A stretch of DNA of 64,000 nucleotides from Corynebacterium curieae (GTDB lineage: Bacteria > Actinomycetota > Actinomycetes > Mycobacteriales > Mycobacteriaceae): positions 124,001 to 188,000 of the forward strand of contig NZ_JAKMUU010000001.1 of the NCBI RefSeq assembly GCF_027570035.1, in the 5' to 3' direction. Below, piece after piece: positions 19,139-30,071 of the stretch; position 1 is the stretch's first letter, and each line of letters starts with the position of its first letter. The notes below the pieces were generated by a model, which worked only from the letters and a program-made list of their open reading frames with translations, had not been told where the DNA came from and ran no database searches. Position numbers and translations under genes: made by a program.

Positions 19139-20356
19139 TTAGGCTTCCAAAACAGAAACGCCCGGTAGTTCCTTGCCCTCTAGGTACTCGAGGGAGGCAC
19201 CACCTCCGGTGGAGATGTGGCTAAAGCCATCCTCGTCTAGTCCGAGCATGCGCACCGAGGCAGCGGAGTCGCCGCCGCCAACGACGGAGAAGGAACCGTT
19301 CTTTGCAGTGGCGTCGATAATGGCCTGCGCTACACCAGCGGTGCCCTTGGAGAAGGCCTCCATTTCGAAGACACCCATTGGGCCGTTCCAGAACACGGTC
19401 TTGGAAGAGGCGAGAACCTCTGCGAACTTCTCCACGGACTTAGGTCCAATATCTAGGGACATCCAGCCCTCCGGGATGCTATCAAGTTCGACCACCTGGG
19501 TCTCTGCATCTGCTGCGAACTTGCTTGCAGCAGTGAGATCAACCGGGAGGACCAGCTTGTCACCGAAGCGCTCGAGGAGGTCCTTGCAGTTATCGATCTG
19601 GTCTTCCTGCAGCAAGGATTCTTGGACGTTATAGCCCTTAGCAGCCAGCAGGGTATAGCACATGCCGCCACCAATGATGACCTTGTCTGCCTTGCCTGCC
19701 AGCGCCTCAATCACGCCCAGCTTATCCGAGACCTTCGCACCGCCAAGTACTACGACGTACTGGTGCTCCGGCTCCTTGGCCACGGTGGAAAGAACCGAAA
19801 GCTCCTTTTCTACCAACTTGCCTGCGTATGCCGGCAGGCGCTTAGCAACGTCATACACAGATGCCTGCGCACGGTGAACAACACCAAAGCCATCGGAGAC
19901 AAAAGCGCCATTATCGGCAGCTAGAGCAACGAGCTCGTCAGCGAACTGGCCGCGCTCCGCTTCGTCCTTAGAGGTTTCACGAGGATCGAAGCGGACGTTT
20001 TCTACCAACATCACGTCGCCATCGTTGAGGCCGTTCGCACGCTCATGAGCGTCTTCCCCGGTGACATCGCCGGCCAAGGCGACATATTGGCCAAGTGCCT
20101 CAGAAAGCGCCTCTGCTACTGGGGCCAAGGAATACTTAGCGTTTACCTCACCCTTTGGGCGCCCCAGGTGTGCGGAAAGAATGACCTTTGCGCCGCCTTC
20201 TACCAGCGCCTTGATGGTCGGAAGAGAAGCGTTGATGCGTCCCGGATCGGTAATATTTCCCTCTTCATCGAGGGGAACATTGAAGTCAGAGCGAACGAGG
20301 ACATGGCGGGATTCGACGCCTTCCTTGAGGAGATCGTCAAGAGTCTGGAAAGTCAT
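19139..20356 (-). CDS. pgk: Phosphoglycerate kinase
   Basis: A 405-residue glycolytic kinase producing ATP from 1,3-bisphosphoglycerate. Motifs include [12 protein letters not shown] near the N-terminus, [15 protein letters not shown] in the hinge, and [11 protein letters not shown] in the nucleotide-binding C-terminal domain. It lies 117 bases downstream of gap. That gap contains AT-rich TATTCTTATATCTATAG on the minus strand, possibly an internal promoter. Confidence 0.97.
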   Translation of the reverse strand: MTFQTLDDLLKEGVESRHVLVRSDFNVPLDEEGNITDPGRINASLPTIKALVEGGAKVILSAHLGRPKGEVNAKYSLAPVAEALSEALGQYVALAGDVTGEDAHERANGLNDGDVMLVENVRFDPRETSKDEAERGQFADELVALAADNGAFVSDGFGVVHRAQASVYDVAKRLPAYAGKLVEKELSVLSTVAKEPEHQYVVVLGGAKVSDKLGVIEALAGKADKVIIGGGMCYTLLAAKGYNVQESLLQEDQIDNCKDLLERFGDKLVLPVDLTAASKFAADAETQVVELDSIPEGWMSLDIGPKSVEKFAEVLASSKTVFWNGPMGVFEMEAFSKGTAGVAQAIIDATAKNGSFSVVGGGDSAASVRMLGLDEDGFSHISTGGGASLEYLEGKELPGVSVLEA

Positions 20357-20473
20357 TATTTACTCCTTAACTATTTCGGATGGGTTAAAGGCTATAGATA
20401 TAAGAATACCGACCGCGACGCAGCGCCGTTTGGGCTTGCATCGGGGCCGGATTCTCATTGCTGGAGCTCCAGT

Positions 20474-21622
<1,149 letters not shown>

Positions 21623-21743
21623 CTACTAGCCTTGAGATCTATTGGATGACAGATTATCCAAAAGCGCGTACACTCTTTCCGATCCTTTTTATTTACCTAA
21701 GCCAAACCCGCTGGAAAAGCCCGAATAAGTGGGATTATGTTGG

Positions 21744-21758
21744 GTTTACAGCGTAAAC
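21744..21758. promoter_or_regulatory. Inverted repeat adjoining the GlxR-like box
   Basis: GTTTAC (21744-21749) and GTAAAC (21753-21758) are perfect arms around AGC. The repeat directly abuts the GlxR-like box in the gap-lldP intergenic region, so two regulators could compete or cooperate there. No regulator is assigned. Confidence 0.5.
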
Positions 21759-21771
21759 GTGAGATATATCA
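21759..21771. promoter_or_regulatory. GlxR (CRP-family) binding site in the gap-lldP region
   Basis: GTGAGATATATCA matches every fixed position of the core GTGANNTANNTCA of the corynebacterial cAMP receptor GlxR. Only the outermost bases of the 16-base consensus differ. It lies about 280 bases upstream of gap and 250 bases upstream of lldP. GlxR control of gap and of lactate genes is known in C. glutamicum; binding here is inferred. Confidence 0.7.
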
Positions 21772-21847
21772 TGCCACAGCTTTAGGGTTTGTGCCCGCCT
21801 CTGCCCGATCAGACATTTGCGCATTAAGTCTAGAAAATAAATCGCTT

Positions 21848-21866
21848 GACCATATTGGTCCGGCCA
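21848..21866. promoter_or_regulatory. Overlapping operator-like repeats upstream of lldP
   Basis: GACCA-TAT-TGGTC (21848-21860) is a perfect 5-base-arm repeat. The overlapping TGGTCCGGCCA (21856-21866) matches the LldR/FadR-type pattern TNGTNNNACNA at all but one position. Its location 150 bases before a lactate permease makes lactate-responsive control plausible, but no lldR gene is in the window. Confidence 0.4.
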
Positions 21867-22017
21867 CGTTTGTCTCGCGATATGCTTTTCTTACTCACTG
21901 GCTCACAGCCGCTTTTCAGGCCACCCCGCCTGCCCTAGCGCGCGCGTTGGTCACCGTGAGGCTTCAGTGCCCGGACGCAGTTGCGGGCAGGACCACCGTA
22001 GGACCCAAGGACGTATC

Positions 22018-23664
22018 TTGTTCCAAATCAATACCTCTGCTGTGGGCGACAGCCTCGGGCTTACCGCCCTCGTGGCGATTCTCCCCCTCATCGCATTCTT
22101 TATCATGCTGCTCGGAGTCAAAGCGCGCGCCCATACTTCTGGTGCCGTAGCCCTTGCGGTATCCATCCTTATCGCAATCCTCGGCTTTTCTATGCCGGTA
22201 GATATGGCATTGTCCTCCGCTGTGCGCGGCGGGCTCTTTGGTCTACTGCCCATCGTCTGGGTGATCATCACCGCTATTTGGTTCTATGAGATCACCGTTG
22301 CTTCTGGGCGCTTCGAGGACTTGCGCAAAACTTTTGACCTTTTGGGCGATGGCGATATTCGTATCCAGGCTATCCTTATTGCCTTTTGCTTCGGTGGCTT
22401 GCTCGAGGCTCTCGCTGGCTTCGGCGCACCCGTTGCCATTACCGCAACCATGATTATGGCACTAGGGGTAAAACCGCTACGTGCTGCGACTGTGGTGTTG
22501 ATCGCAAATACCGCCCCAGTTGCCTTTGGCGCTGTTGGCATTCCGGTCACTACCGCCGGCGAGGTTGCCGGTCGCAGTGCTGATCAAACGCATGATATTG
22601 CCGCGTTGATTTCTTTGCAGGTGCTGCTTATCGCCGCCATTGTTCCTTTCCTTATTGCCTTCATCCTGGATGGCATCCGTGGCGTCAAGGAGACTGCGCC
22701 GGCAGCAGCTGTCATCGGCGTCTCTTTCGCCCTTGCTCAGTGGCTGGCCGCAACCTTCTTTGCCTACCAGCTCACCAACGTCATCGCCTGCATCGTCTCG
22801 TTGGGCTGTGCCTTTGCCTTCCTACACGTGTGGAAGCCCAAGGGCGTCAAGGAATTGCGCGAGCGACTTGAGCTGCCAGCAGCTGAATCTACAACTGACC
22901 TAAACGGCCGCCGCATTTGGATGGCGCTGCTGCCCTATGCAGTAGTAACTGTCGTCTTCGCTGTCGCCACTGCCGCGCCCGCTATCTTCGGTTTCCTCAA
23001 GCTCCACTTTGCTTGGCCGTTGCTTGATGACGCCATTGTCGACGCCGATGGCAAACTCATGGATACCAGCTTTAGCTTCAATGTCTTTGGCAACCCAGGT
23101 ACGCTTCTTCTGCTTTCCGGAATCATCGTCGCGGTTGTCTACCACTTCTTCAATGAAAATGGCCGCTATAGCCTGAGCTTTGGACAGCCGGTAAGCGCTT
23201 TTGGCGACGTCGTTAGCCGCATGAAATTCTCCGCGCTGACTATTATCTTGGTCTTGGCCTTGGCATACACCATGAACTATTCGGGCCAAACCATTGCGAT
23301 CGGCGAATTCGTCTCTTCTGCTGGCGGTATCTTCGCTCTCTTCGCTCCAGTCCTGGGGTGGATCGGTACCGCCGTGACCGGTTCGGACACCTCCGCCAAT
23401 GCCCTCTTTGCCAACCTGCAGGTGGCGGCAGCAGAACGCATCAGTGTGAACCCAGATCTCATGCTTGCTGCTAACACCGCTGGCGGCGTCGTGGGCAAGA
23501 TGATTTCCCCGCAGTCTCTCGCGATCGCGGCAACCGCCGTCAATATGGAGGGCAAGGAATCCGTCATCCTGAAAAACGTTGTGGGTTACTCGGTCGCCTT
23601 CTTGGCCGCCGTGTGCGTCATCGTATTCCTGATGACCAACGTCCTAGGCTTCTTGGTTCCCTAG
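22018..23664 (+). CDS. lldP: L-lactate permease (LctP family)
   Basis: A 548-residue polytopic transporter with 12 or more hydrophobic helices. Family segments include FCFGGLLEALAGFGAPVAI, NTAPVAFGAVGIPV, and a C-terminal GSDTSANALFANLQ...ANTAGGVVGKMISPQS. It imports lactate (and probably glycolate) with protons. The frame is open to 21967. TTG 22018 is preceded by AAGGA 8 bases upstream and starts MFQINTSAVG, so I chose it. In C. glutamicum lldP sits with lldD elsewhere and gap adjoins whiA; here the permease stands alone between them. Confidence 0.94.
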   Translation: MFQINTSAVGDSLGLTALVAILPLIAFFIMLLGVKARAHTSGAVALAVSILIAILGFSMPVDMALSSAVRGGLFGLLPIVWVIITAIWFYEITVASGRFEDLRKTFDLLGDGDIRIQAILIAFCFGGLLEALAGFGAPVAITATMIMALGVKPLRAATVVLIANTAPVAFGAVGIPVTTAGEVAGRSADQTHDIAALISLQVLLIAAIVPFLIAFILDGIRGVKETAPAAAVIGVSFALAQWLAATFFAYQLTNVIACIVSLGCAFAFLHVWKPKGVKELRERLELPAAESTTDLNGRRIWMALLPYAVVTVVFAVATAAPAIFGFLKLHFAWPLLDDAIVDADGKLMDTSFSFNVFGNPGTLLLLSGIIVAVVYHFFNENGRYSLSFGQPVSAFGDVVSRMKFSALTIILVLALAYTMNYSGQTIAIGEFVSSAGGIFALFAPVLGWIGTAVTGSDTSANALFANLQVAAAERISVNPDLMLAANTAGGVVGKMISPQSLAIAATAVNMEGKESVILKNVVGYSVAFLAAVCVIVFLMTNVLGFLVP

Positions 23665-23686
23665 GCCTCTCCGCCCCCAGCGAAGC

Positions 23687-23741
23687 CACAACTCCCCGCC
23701 GCACAGCTACCTCTTCGGTATTCGTGCTGCGGGGAGTTGTG
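23687..23741. terminator. Hairpin between convergent lldP and whiA
   Basis: The 13-base arms CACAACTCCCCGC (23687-23699) and GCGGGGAGTTGTG (23729-23741) are perfect complements. There is no strong T-run on either side. It probably serves both convergent transcripts. Confidence 0.6.
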
Positions 23742-23764
23742 CATCTGCGCGCTTTTGCGAGAAC

Positions 23765-24754
23765 TTAAGACTCGTTGAAAAGATCCTCCGTAATAGCCTG
23801 GTTGGTATCGGGGATATCAAGTTCCTCTGCGCGCTTATCAGCCATAGACAACAGACGACGAATGCGGCCAGCCACCGCATCCTTGGTCATAGGTGGCTCA
23901 GCCAAGCGGCCGAGTTCCTCTAGCGAGGCCTCCCGATGCTGTACTCGGAGTCGCCCCGCATCTGCAAGGTGCTCAGGAACGTCATCGCCGAGAATCTCCA
24001 TAGCCCGATCGACACGCGCCGCAGCCGTTACTGCTGCACGAGCCGAACGACGGAGGTTGGCATCATCAAAATTATCCAAGCGCCGGGACGTATCATGAGC
24101 CTCCCGCTTTACACGCTTCTTCTCCCAGCTCAATCGGGTTTCTTGCGCACCCATTCGGGTCAGTAGTGCCCCGATCGCATCGCCATCTCGTACGACTACG
24201 CGGTCCTCGCCGCGCGTCTCCTTGGTTTTGGCAGAAATGCCTAAACGACGAGCACATCCCACGAGCGCCAACGCGGCTTCTTGGCACGGGCACGTTACCT
24301 CTAGTGCGGAGGAACGCCCAGGCTCAGTAAGGCTGCCGTGCGCCAAAAAGGCACCCCGCCACGCTGCTTCACTATCAGCAACAGTGCCGGAAATTACCTG
24401 TGGCGGCAGCCCTACGACTGCGTGGCCGGAACGGGTGATGAGTCCTAGGCGGCGTGTCAGCTCTTTCGCCCCAGTGGAAATTCGGACGGTAACACGACTT
24501 TTTTTCGTGGTTCCTGCAGGGCCAGCAACGTGACTATCGGCGGCAATTCCATAGAGATCATCTAGTGCAGTGATCACGCGGCGAGCAATGGCGTGGCTTT
24601 GCAGCTCCAGTTCATAAGACATGTTGTCACCGGAAATATCCAGCTCGCCGGCAAAACGCAAAATCGCCGCTAATTCTGCAGCACGAGCGGACTGGCGCGG
24701 CACGACGACAGCCGTTAGTTCTTCTTTGACCTGCTCGGTCAATGGTGTGGTCAC
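23765..24754 (-). CDS. whiA: DNA-binding protein WhiA
   Basis: A 329-residue WhiA-family regulator with an N-terminal LAGLIDADG-like domain (for example [19 protein letters not shown]) and a C-terminal helix-turn-helix ([22 protein letters not shown]). In actinobacteria it controls cell division and, in Streptomyces, sporulation. It starts with GTG and ends the uvrC-rapZ-yvcK-whiA cluster conserved across Gram-positive bacteria. The 183-base gap before it, including an inverted repeat at 24810-24823, suggests it may have its own promoter. Confidence 0.95.
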   Translation of the reverse strand: MTTPLTEQVKEELTAVVVPRQSARAAELAAILRFAGELDISGDNMSYELELQSHAIARRVITALDDLYGIAADSHVAGPAGTTKKSRVTVRISTGAKELTRRLGLITRSGHAVVGLPPQVISGTVADSEAAWRGAFLAHGSLTEPGRSSALEVTCPCQEAALALVGCARRLGISAKTKETRGEDRVVVRDGDAIGALLTRMGAQETRLSWEKKRVKREAHDTSRRLDNFDDANLRRSARAAVTAAARVDRAMEILGDDVPEHLADAGRLRVQHREASLEELGRLAEPPMTKDAVAGRIRRLLSMADKRAEELDIPDTNQAITEDLFNES

Positions 24755-24937
24755 CTAGTTCGCCCCATTTCTATACTCACAATCACAAGGAATTTATGCA
24801 CTCCAAGAGCCCTTGCTCAAGGGTAATCGCGGTGAAAGGTTTTCTGTCATCATACCGCGAGCACCCGAGCCCCGCGCACTCGGCCAATCGCCGGCATCGA
24901 CTCGCAGACCTTGACCATCAACGCCGTGCAAAGCGCC

Positions 24938-25912
24938 CTAGTTGCGGAAGGTCGAATACAACTCCAAGAGCGTCGCTGAAAGCTTTTCTGGATCATGTTT
25001 ATTGACACTCCGGCCGTCGGCATCGACGTGGCTAACATCGGCAAACGTTGCGCGGGCGCCAAAGGATTGCGCCGCACGCTGGATGTAAACGCGCTCGCTA
25101 TCTGAGGGTAAAGCAGCCTCGTCCACCAGAATGCGGTCGATACGCAAATCTGGGGCGTGCTGGGACAGAACGTGCAAATGGCGTTCTGCAGAAAAACCAG
25201 GGGTTTCGCCCGGCTCAGCTGAAAGATTAAGCACAACCACTCGCAGGGCGTTGGAAGCAGAGATCGCTTCCACTACTTGGGGTACGAGAGTGTGCGGTAG
25301 CACTGAACTAAACCAAGAGCCTGGGCCAATGGTGATGAGGTCCGCGCGCTGAATGGCGTCGAGGGCGTCCGGATTTGCGCTGGGATGCTCGGGAAGGATA
25401 CGCACGCGCCGCACCTGCCCCGGGGTAGACGCAACCGCGACTTGGCCGCGGACTTGGCGCATCACTCGAGGGTCGTCGTCAAGCCCGGCAACATCCGCCT
25501 CAATTTCTAAGGCCTGGTTGACCACTGGAAACACCCGTCCCTGGGAGTTAGTCAGCTCCGCGATGGTGTCCAATGCTGCTTGGTAGTCCCCTAGAACGTC
25601 GGTCAACCCTGCGATCATAAGGTTTCCTACCGCATGGCCTGCCATGGCACCGTTGCCGCCGAAACGGTGCTGCAACGTCTTTGCCCACAGATCTCCTACT
25701 GGATCGCTATTGGCCAGTGCGGCGAGTGCCATGCGCAGATCTCCGGGCGGAATGATCTCCAGCTCGCGACGCAAGCGACCAGAAGAACCGCCATCGTCAG
25801 CGACAGTGACAATGGCGGAAATATCGGCCGCCTGGCTAAGGCGTGCGGATAGAAGGGTTTGATAAAGTCCATGGCCTCCACCAAGGCAGACCATGTGAGA
25901 AGGATTGGTCAT
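24938..25912 (-). CDS. yvcK: Gluconeogenesis factor YvcK / CofD-family UDP-GlcNAc-binding protein
   Basis: A 324-residue CofD/YvcK family protein. The N-terminal CLGGGHGLYQTLLSARL is the nucleotide-binding Gly-rich loop, followed by VTVADDGGSSGRLRRE and GDLRMALAALA. In Bacillus YvcK binds UDP-sugars and affects cell-wall and carbon metabolism; in mycobacteria (CuvA) it supports polar growth. It sits between rapZ (23 bases upstream) and whiA. The ATG at 25912 lacks a close ribosome site. Confidence 0.93.
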   Translation of the reverse strand: MTNPSHMVCLGGGHGLYQTLLSARLSQAADISAIVTVADDGGSSGRLRRELEIIPPGDLRMALAALANSDPVGDLWAKTLQHRFGGNGAMAGHAVGNLMIAGLTDVLGDYQAALDTIAELTNSQGRVFPVVNQALEIEADVAGLDDDPRVMRQVRGQVAVASTPGQVRRVRILPEHPSANPDALDAIQRADLITIGPGSWFSSVLPHTLVPQVVEAISASNALRVVVLNLSAEPGETPGFSAERHLHVLSQHAPDLRIDRILVDEAALPSDSERVYIQRAAQSFGARATFADVSHVDADGRSVNKHDPEKLSATLLELYSTFRN

Positions 25913-25935
25913 AAAAGTGCTAGTACTCCTGTGCT

Positions 25936-26808
25936 CTAGTCCCGAGCAATATCCCTGTGCAAGGTGCTGACGTCCAATGCATCGTTGTCACGCAAACGCG
26001 CCGCGATGGCCTCTGCAACGGCAACGGAGCGGTGATGTCCTCCCGTACAGCCCACACCAACCGTGATGAAATTCTTGCCTTCGTGCCGATAACCATCCAG
26101 CATGGTAGAAAACATGCCTAAGAAACTATCCACAAATTTTTCCGCCGCCGGTTGGGACAAAACATATTGCGCCACTGGTTCATCCGTTCCGCGATAACCT
26201 CGAAGCTCCGGCACCCAGTATGGATTAGGAAGAAAACGCACATCTACCACAAGATCCGCATCGCGCGGAGAGCCATTCTTGAAACCAAAGGATTCGACTG
26301 TCACGTGCTGCTTTTCATTCTGCATTTCACCAAAAGCCGCCTCAATTGCCCGGCGCAAATCATGAATGGATAAGTTGGTGGTATCGATGATGATATCCGC
26401 ATGGGCGCGTACATCCGCTACTGCTTGGCGCTCCCTTTGGATTCCTACCTTAAGGGTATCCCCTTCCTGCAGCGGGTGGGTGCGCCGTACCGAATCGAAT
26501 CGGCGAATAAGCACATCGTCCCGAGCATCTAAAAAGAGCACGGTGGGCTTCATGTTCAGCTCCGTGAGCTCATCCATGATTTCTAAAAGAGAGCCAGGGA
26601 ACATGCGCGAGCGCACGTCCGTCACGGCAGCTACCTTGCCTACCGGAGTGTCCTCCTGGTTACACAGCTTAAGCAGATCCACAATCGCGCGCGGTGGAAT
26701 ATTATGCGCCACATAGTAGCCCTTATCCTCAATTACCTTGGCAGCGGAACTCAACCCGCCGCCGGACATGCCGGTTATCAAAATGGGTGGAGTTTCGAAA
26801 TGCGTCAT
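25936..26808 (-). CDS. rapZ: RapZ/YvcJ-family nucleotide-binding protein with altered P-loop
   Basis: A 290-residue member of the RapZ/YvcJ family. The C-terminal signature [20 protein letters not shown] and [17 protein letters not shown] is well kept. The N-terminal Walker A reads GMSGGGLSS where the family has G.SG.GK[ST], so the phosphate-binding Lys is Leu. VDNLPP is changed to AHNIPP. Nucleotide binding may therefore be altered or lost. The frame is open to 26943, but ATG 26808 with AAAGGG upstream fits family length. It lies between uvrC and yvcK. Confidence 0.93.
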   Translation of the reverse strand: MTHFETPPILITGMSGGGLSSAAKVIEDKGYYVAHNIPPRAIVDLLKLCNQEDTPVGKVAAVTDVRSRMFPGSLLEIMDELTELNMKPTVLFLDARDDVLIRRFDSVRRTHPLQEGDTLKVGIQRERQAVADVRAHADIIIDTTNLSIHDLRRAIEAAFGEMQNEKQHVTVESFGFKNGSPRDADLVVDVRFLPNPYWVPELRGYRGTDEPVAQYVLSQPAAEKFVDSFLGMFSTMLDGYRHEGKNFITVGVGCTGGHHRSVAVAEAIAARLRDNDALDVSTLHRDIARD

Positions 26809-26857
26809 GCCCTTTAGTCTAGCGCTTTCAGATTTTCCTATTCTAGGAGTGCGTCTC

Positions 26858-28933
26858 TTACTTACCCACAGGATCGTGCAAGCTCTCGTACACGGTCTGG
26901 GCCAGCTTCGGGCCAAATCCATTGACCTCACAGATCTCCTCAACGCTGGCTGCCTTGAGCTTTTTCACCGAGCCAAAGTGCTTGACCAAATCCGTGCGGC
27001 GTTGCGGGCCCAATCCCGGCACGGAATCAAGCACCGAGGCACGCATCCGCTTAGAGCGCTGCTGCCGGTGATAAGTAATGGCAAAGCGGTGCGCTTCATC
27101 ACGGATTTGCTGCAAGAGGAAGAGCGCTTGCGAATTTCGCGGCAAAATCACCGGCTCATCATCGCCTGGCACCCAGATTTCTTCAAGGCGCTTGGCCAAG
27201 CCGACCAAAGTCACATCCACAATGCCCAGCTCGTCAAAGACCTCTTGGGCCGCAGCCACCTGGGGCGCACCACCGTCAACGATGAAAAGCTGCGGTGGAT
27301 ACGCAAAGCGGCGACCAGCTTCGGCCGATTCTTCTGCCACCTTCTCCTCCGCAAAGGAAGACTCTTCTACCTCCTCATCCGGGTGGGCCAGCTTATCTTG
27401 ATTATGACGTTTGAACCGGCGGCGGGTTATCTCTGCAATAGAGCCGACGTCATCTGAACGGCCATCTCCAGCCGCCTCTTTAATTCGGTAACGCCTATAG
27501 TCCGACTTCTTAGGCAATCCGTCTTCAAAAACCACCAAGGAGGCAACCACATCCGTGCCTTGGATATGGGAAATATCGGTACACTCAATGCGCAATGGAG
27601 CTTGCTCCATGCCAAGAGCTTCTTGAATATCTTGCAACGCCGCAGAGCGAGCGGTGAGATCTCCCACCCGCTTTAGCTTATGTTGCCGCAACTGCTCCTT
27701 GGCATTCTTTTCCACCGTGGCCATTAACTGCTTCTTATCGCCACGCTGGGGCACGCGCAGATCCACCTTGGCCCCGCGTAATTCTTCCAAAAGGGCAACA
27801 ACCTGCTCTGGTTCATCCGGCATGGCTTGGACCAGAATCTGCGGCGGAATTACCTGTACTCGCCGCGACTTCATGTGCGATTCTTGATCGACCCCGCGCC
27901 GTTTAACGTCTGCCGCTAACGCCGCATCCTCGCGTGCTTCTTGCTGCTCGCGCTCCACAGCATCCGAATAGAACTGGATGAGGAAATTCTGTACCAATGC
28001 GGGCAGCGCTGGATCGGGCTGTCCGTCTTCCAGCGGTTCTGAGCTGGCTTGGTCTCCGGCGCGCTCGACCACCCACCCGCGCTGGCCGCGGATCCGGCCA
28101 TCGCGAACGTGGAAAATCTGTACTGCTGCTTCAAGTTCATCAGAGTTAAAGGCTATGAGATCGGCATCGGTACCGTCGGTAAAGACCACGGCCTGCTGTT
28201 CCATGATCTTGTCGATAGCACCTAAATCATCGCGCAGACGTGCTGCGCGTTCGAACTCTAGCCCTTCAGCAGCCTGTTCCATGTCCTGGGTGAGTTTGCG
28301 GCGCACTGAACCGGTATTTCCGTTCATAAAGGAAACGAGGTCATTGACGATTTCGCGGTGCTCGTCCTTGCTTACCCTGCCTATGCATGGGGCGTCGCAT
28401 TTGCCGATATATCCCAGCAGGCACGGGCGTCCGAGCCGCTCGTGCCGGTTATAAACGCCCTTGGAGCAGGTGCGCATGGGAAAGACTCGGGTGAGTAGAT
28501 CCAAAGTCTCGCGGACCGCCCAAGCATGAGAATAAGGGCCGAAGTAGCGCACACCTTTCCGGCGGGGACCACGGTAGAAGAAGGCGCGCGGCACTGTCTC
28601 CCCAACCGAAACCGCGAGCATAGGATAGGTTTTATCATCGCGGTACATGACGTTGAAGTGCGGATCAAAGCGCTTGATCCACGTGTACTCCAACTGCAAG
28701 GCTTCCACCTCGCTTGCCACGACCGTCCATTCCACGGAGTTGGCGGTAAGCACCATCTGGCGCGTGCGCGGGTGCAGCTGGGTGATGTCCTGAAAATAGT
28801 TGGACAGCCGAGCGCGAAGGTTCTTGGCTTTGCCTACGTAAATAACGCGGCGGTTTTCATCGCGGAATTTATATACACCCGGATCCGTTGGGATGGTCCC
28901 TGGAGCCGGACGGTAGGTAGTGGGATCGGCCAA
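26858..28933 (-). CDS. uvrC: Excinuclease ABC subunit UvrC
   Basis: A 691-residue nucleotide-excision-repair nuclease. Domains in order: GIY-YIG nuclease ([21 protein letters not shown], about 19-39), a UVR helix pair ([20 protein letters not shown]), an RNase H-like nuclease ([20 protein letters not shown]), and tandem helix-hairpin-helix motifs at the end ([18 protein letters not shown]). An acidic Glu-rich segment at about 519-541 is inserted before FIVDGG. It starts 3 bases after the upstream membrane-protein gene. Confidence 0.97.
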   Translation of the reverse strand: MADPTTYRPAPGTIPTDPGVYKFRDENRRVIYVGKAKNLRARLSNYFQDITQLHPRTRQMVLTANSVEWTVVASEVEALQLEYTWIKRFDPHFNVMYRDDKTYPMLAVSVGETVPRAFFYRGPRRKGVRYFGPYSHAWAVRETLDLLTRVFPMRTCSKGVYNRHERLGRPCLLGYIGKCDAPCIGRVSKDEHREIVNDLVSFMNGNTGSVRRKLTQDMEQAAEGLEFERAARLRDDLGAIDKIMEQQAVVFTDGTDADLIAFNSDELEAAVQIFHVRDGRIRGQRGWVVERAGDQASSEPLEDGQPDPALPALVQNFLIQFYSDAVEREQQEAREDAALAADVKRRGVDQESHMKSRRVQVIPPQILVQAMPDEPEQVVALLEELRGAKVDLRVPQRGDKKQLMATVEKNAKEQLRQHKLKRVGDLTARSAALQDIQEALGMEQAPLRIECTDISHIQGTDVVASLVVFEDGLPKKSDYRRYRIKEAAGDGRSDDVGSIAEITRRRFKRHNQDKLAHPDEEVEESSFAEEKVAEESAEAGRRFAYPPQLFIVDGGAPQVAAAQEVFDELGIVDVTLVGLAKRLEEIWVPGDDEPVILPRNSQALFLLQQIRDEAHRFAITYHRQQRSKRMRASVLDSVPGLGPQRRTDLVKHFGSVKKLKAASVEEICEVNGFGPKLAQTVYESLHDPVGK

Positions 28934-28936
28934 TTT

Positions 28937-29485
28937 TTAGTCCTGTGGCATGTACTTGGCTTCCACGTCGCGGAAGCGGCGAACCTTATCGATGACCGAG
29001 TCCTTATCACCGGATTGCAGCGCCCAGACGGGCACGAACTCGAATTCAGGCAGTTCCAGGCGGGCCATGCGCTGGCCTACGGGAAAGGAAAGTCCATAGA
29101 CTACCTGCCACGGATAGAAGCGAGTGCCCACAATATTGCGGACTTCTACCCCATCCTCATTGGCGCGCAGGCGTGGGCGGTTAAGGGCAATCCATGACAA
29201 GACGGAAATCAAAACTCCGACGCCGGGGAAAGCGAATTTATCGATTGTGGTTACGTGCGCTCCGGTAAAGGACACCCCCAAGGTCACACCCATAAAAATA
29301 TGGATGGCCATCACGAGGATGACCCAGCCGATAGCAACCTTGCGCAAAAAGGAAGAGGTCGCCGTGTACTCCCATGGCTTGGAGCTGGTCTGGGCGAAGG
29401 GATCGGCACTGGTATAGGCCAATACTTCGGCGTCGCTAAGCTGGCGGCGCTGCTGCGGATTCTTTGGGGCCTGCGCCTCGTTCAT
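28937..29485 (-). CDS. PH-domain-like membrane protein (DUF family)
   Basis: A 182-residue protein with two adjacent hydrophobic helices at about 48-68 and 82-100. A soluble C-terminal domain with R-VGTRFYPWQVVYGLSFP resembles bacterial PH-like (bPH) domains. The N-terminus is polar. It is coupled to uvrC (3-base gap), and the same neighbour pair occurs in C. glutamicum. Function unknown. Confidence 0.85.
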   Translation of the reverse strand: MNEAQAPKNPQQRRQLSDAEVLAYTSADPFAQTSSKPWEYTATSSFLRKVAIGWVILVMAIHIFMGVTLGVSFTGAHVTTIDKFAFPGVGVLISVLSWIALNRPRLRANEDGVEVRNIVGTRFYPWQVVYGLSFPVGQRMARLELPEFEFVPVWALQSGDKDSVIDKVRRFRDVEAKYMPQD

Positions 29486-29559
29486 TTACATACTCCTCTG
29501 GGGCGCTCCCTGCGTGCCAACCGTTATTGGGTCACAGGGCGCTGACGCATCGCTGAAGG

Positions 29560-30039
29560 TTACTTTTCTACTGCGTTTAGTCTACGCAACTGGAGGGCGG
29601 TATCTAAAGCCGCAATCATAGCCTCTGCGCCCTTGTTTTCTACCGCATCTGCAAAGCCGGCCCGATCAACCGCCTGCTGTTGGTCATTGACGGTCAGGAC
29701 ACCATTTGCAACAGGGGTGGATTCATCAAGTGCGATGCGAGTCAGTGCCTGGGTGACCGAATCGCACACATAGTCAAAGTGCGGCGTACCGCCACGAATG
29801 ACACAGCCCAACGCCACCACAGCATCGTAAGCGCGAGCGGCTGCCTGAACGACGACGCCTAGTTCCAGCGCCCCCACGACCCGGTACTCGTCAACCTCGG
29901 CACCATTGTCTTTGGCGGTCTGCACCGCCTGGGCATGGAGCTGATCGCAAATTTCCGCGTTCCACGTGGCAGTCACCACGGCAACGCGCAGCCCACTGCC
30001 ATCTACCTGGGCAATATCGGGCAAGCCTTCTTTACTCAT
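29560..30039 (-). CDS. ribH: 6,7-dimethyl-8-ribityllumazine synthase
   Basis: A 159-residue lumazine synthase, the penultimate step of riboflavin synthesis. It shows [12 protein letters not shown] for substrate binding, [12 protein letters not shown], and [17 protein letters not shown] with the catalytic His. The frame is open to 30090. ATG 30039 has AAAGGA 6 bases upstream and the usual family length. It is the last gene of ribD-ribE-ribBA-ribH. Confidence 0.96.
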   Translation of the reverse strand: MSKEGLPDIAQVDGSGLRVAVVTATWNAEICDQLHAQAVQTAKDNGAEVDEYRVVGALELGVVVQAAARAYDAVVALGCVIRGGTPHFDYVCDSVTQALTRIALDESTPVANGVLTVNDQQQAVDRAGFADAVENKGAEAMIAALDTALQLRRLNAVEK

Positions 30040-30071
30040 CGGGTTCCTTTCGCTCGGGTGTCGTTGTTGTA

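Noticed and set aside
21737..22150. A 137-codon frame upstream of and overlapping lldP
   Set aside because: It overlaps the lldP start, contains regulatory repeats, and its protein lacks recognisable features.
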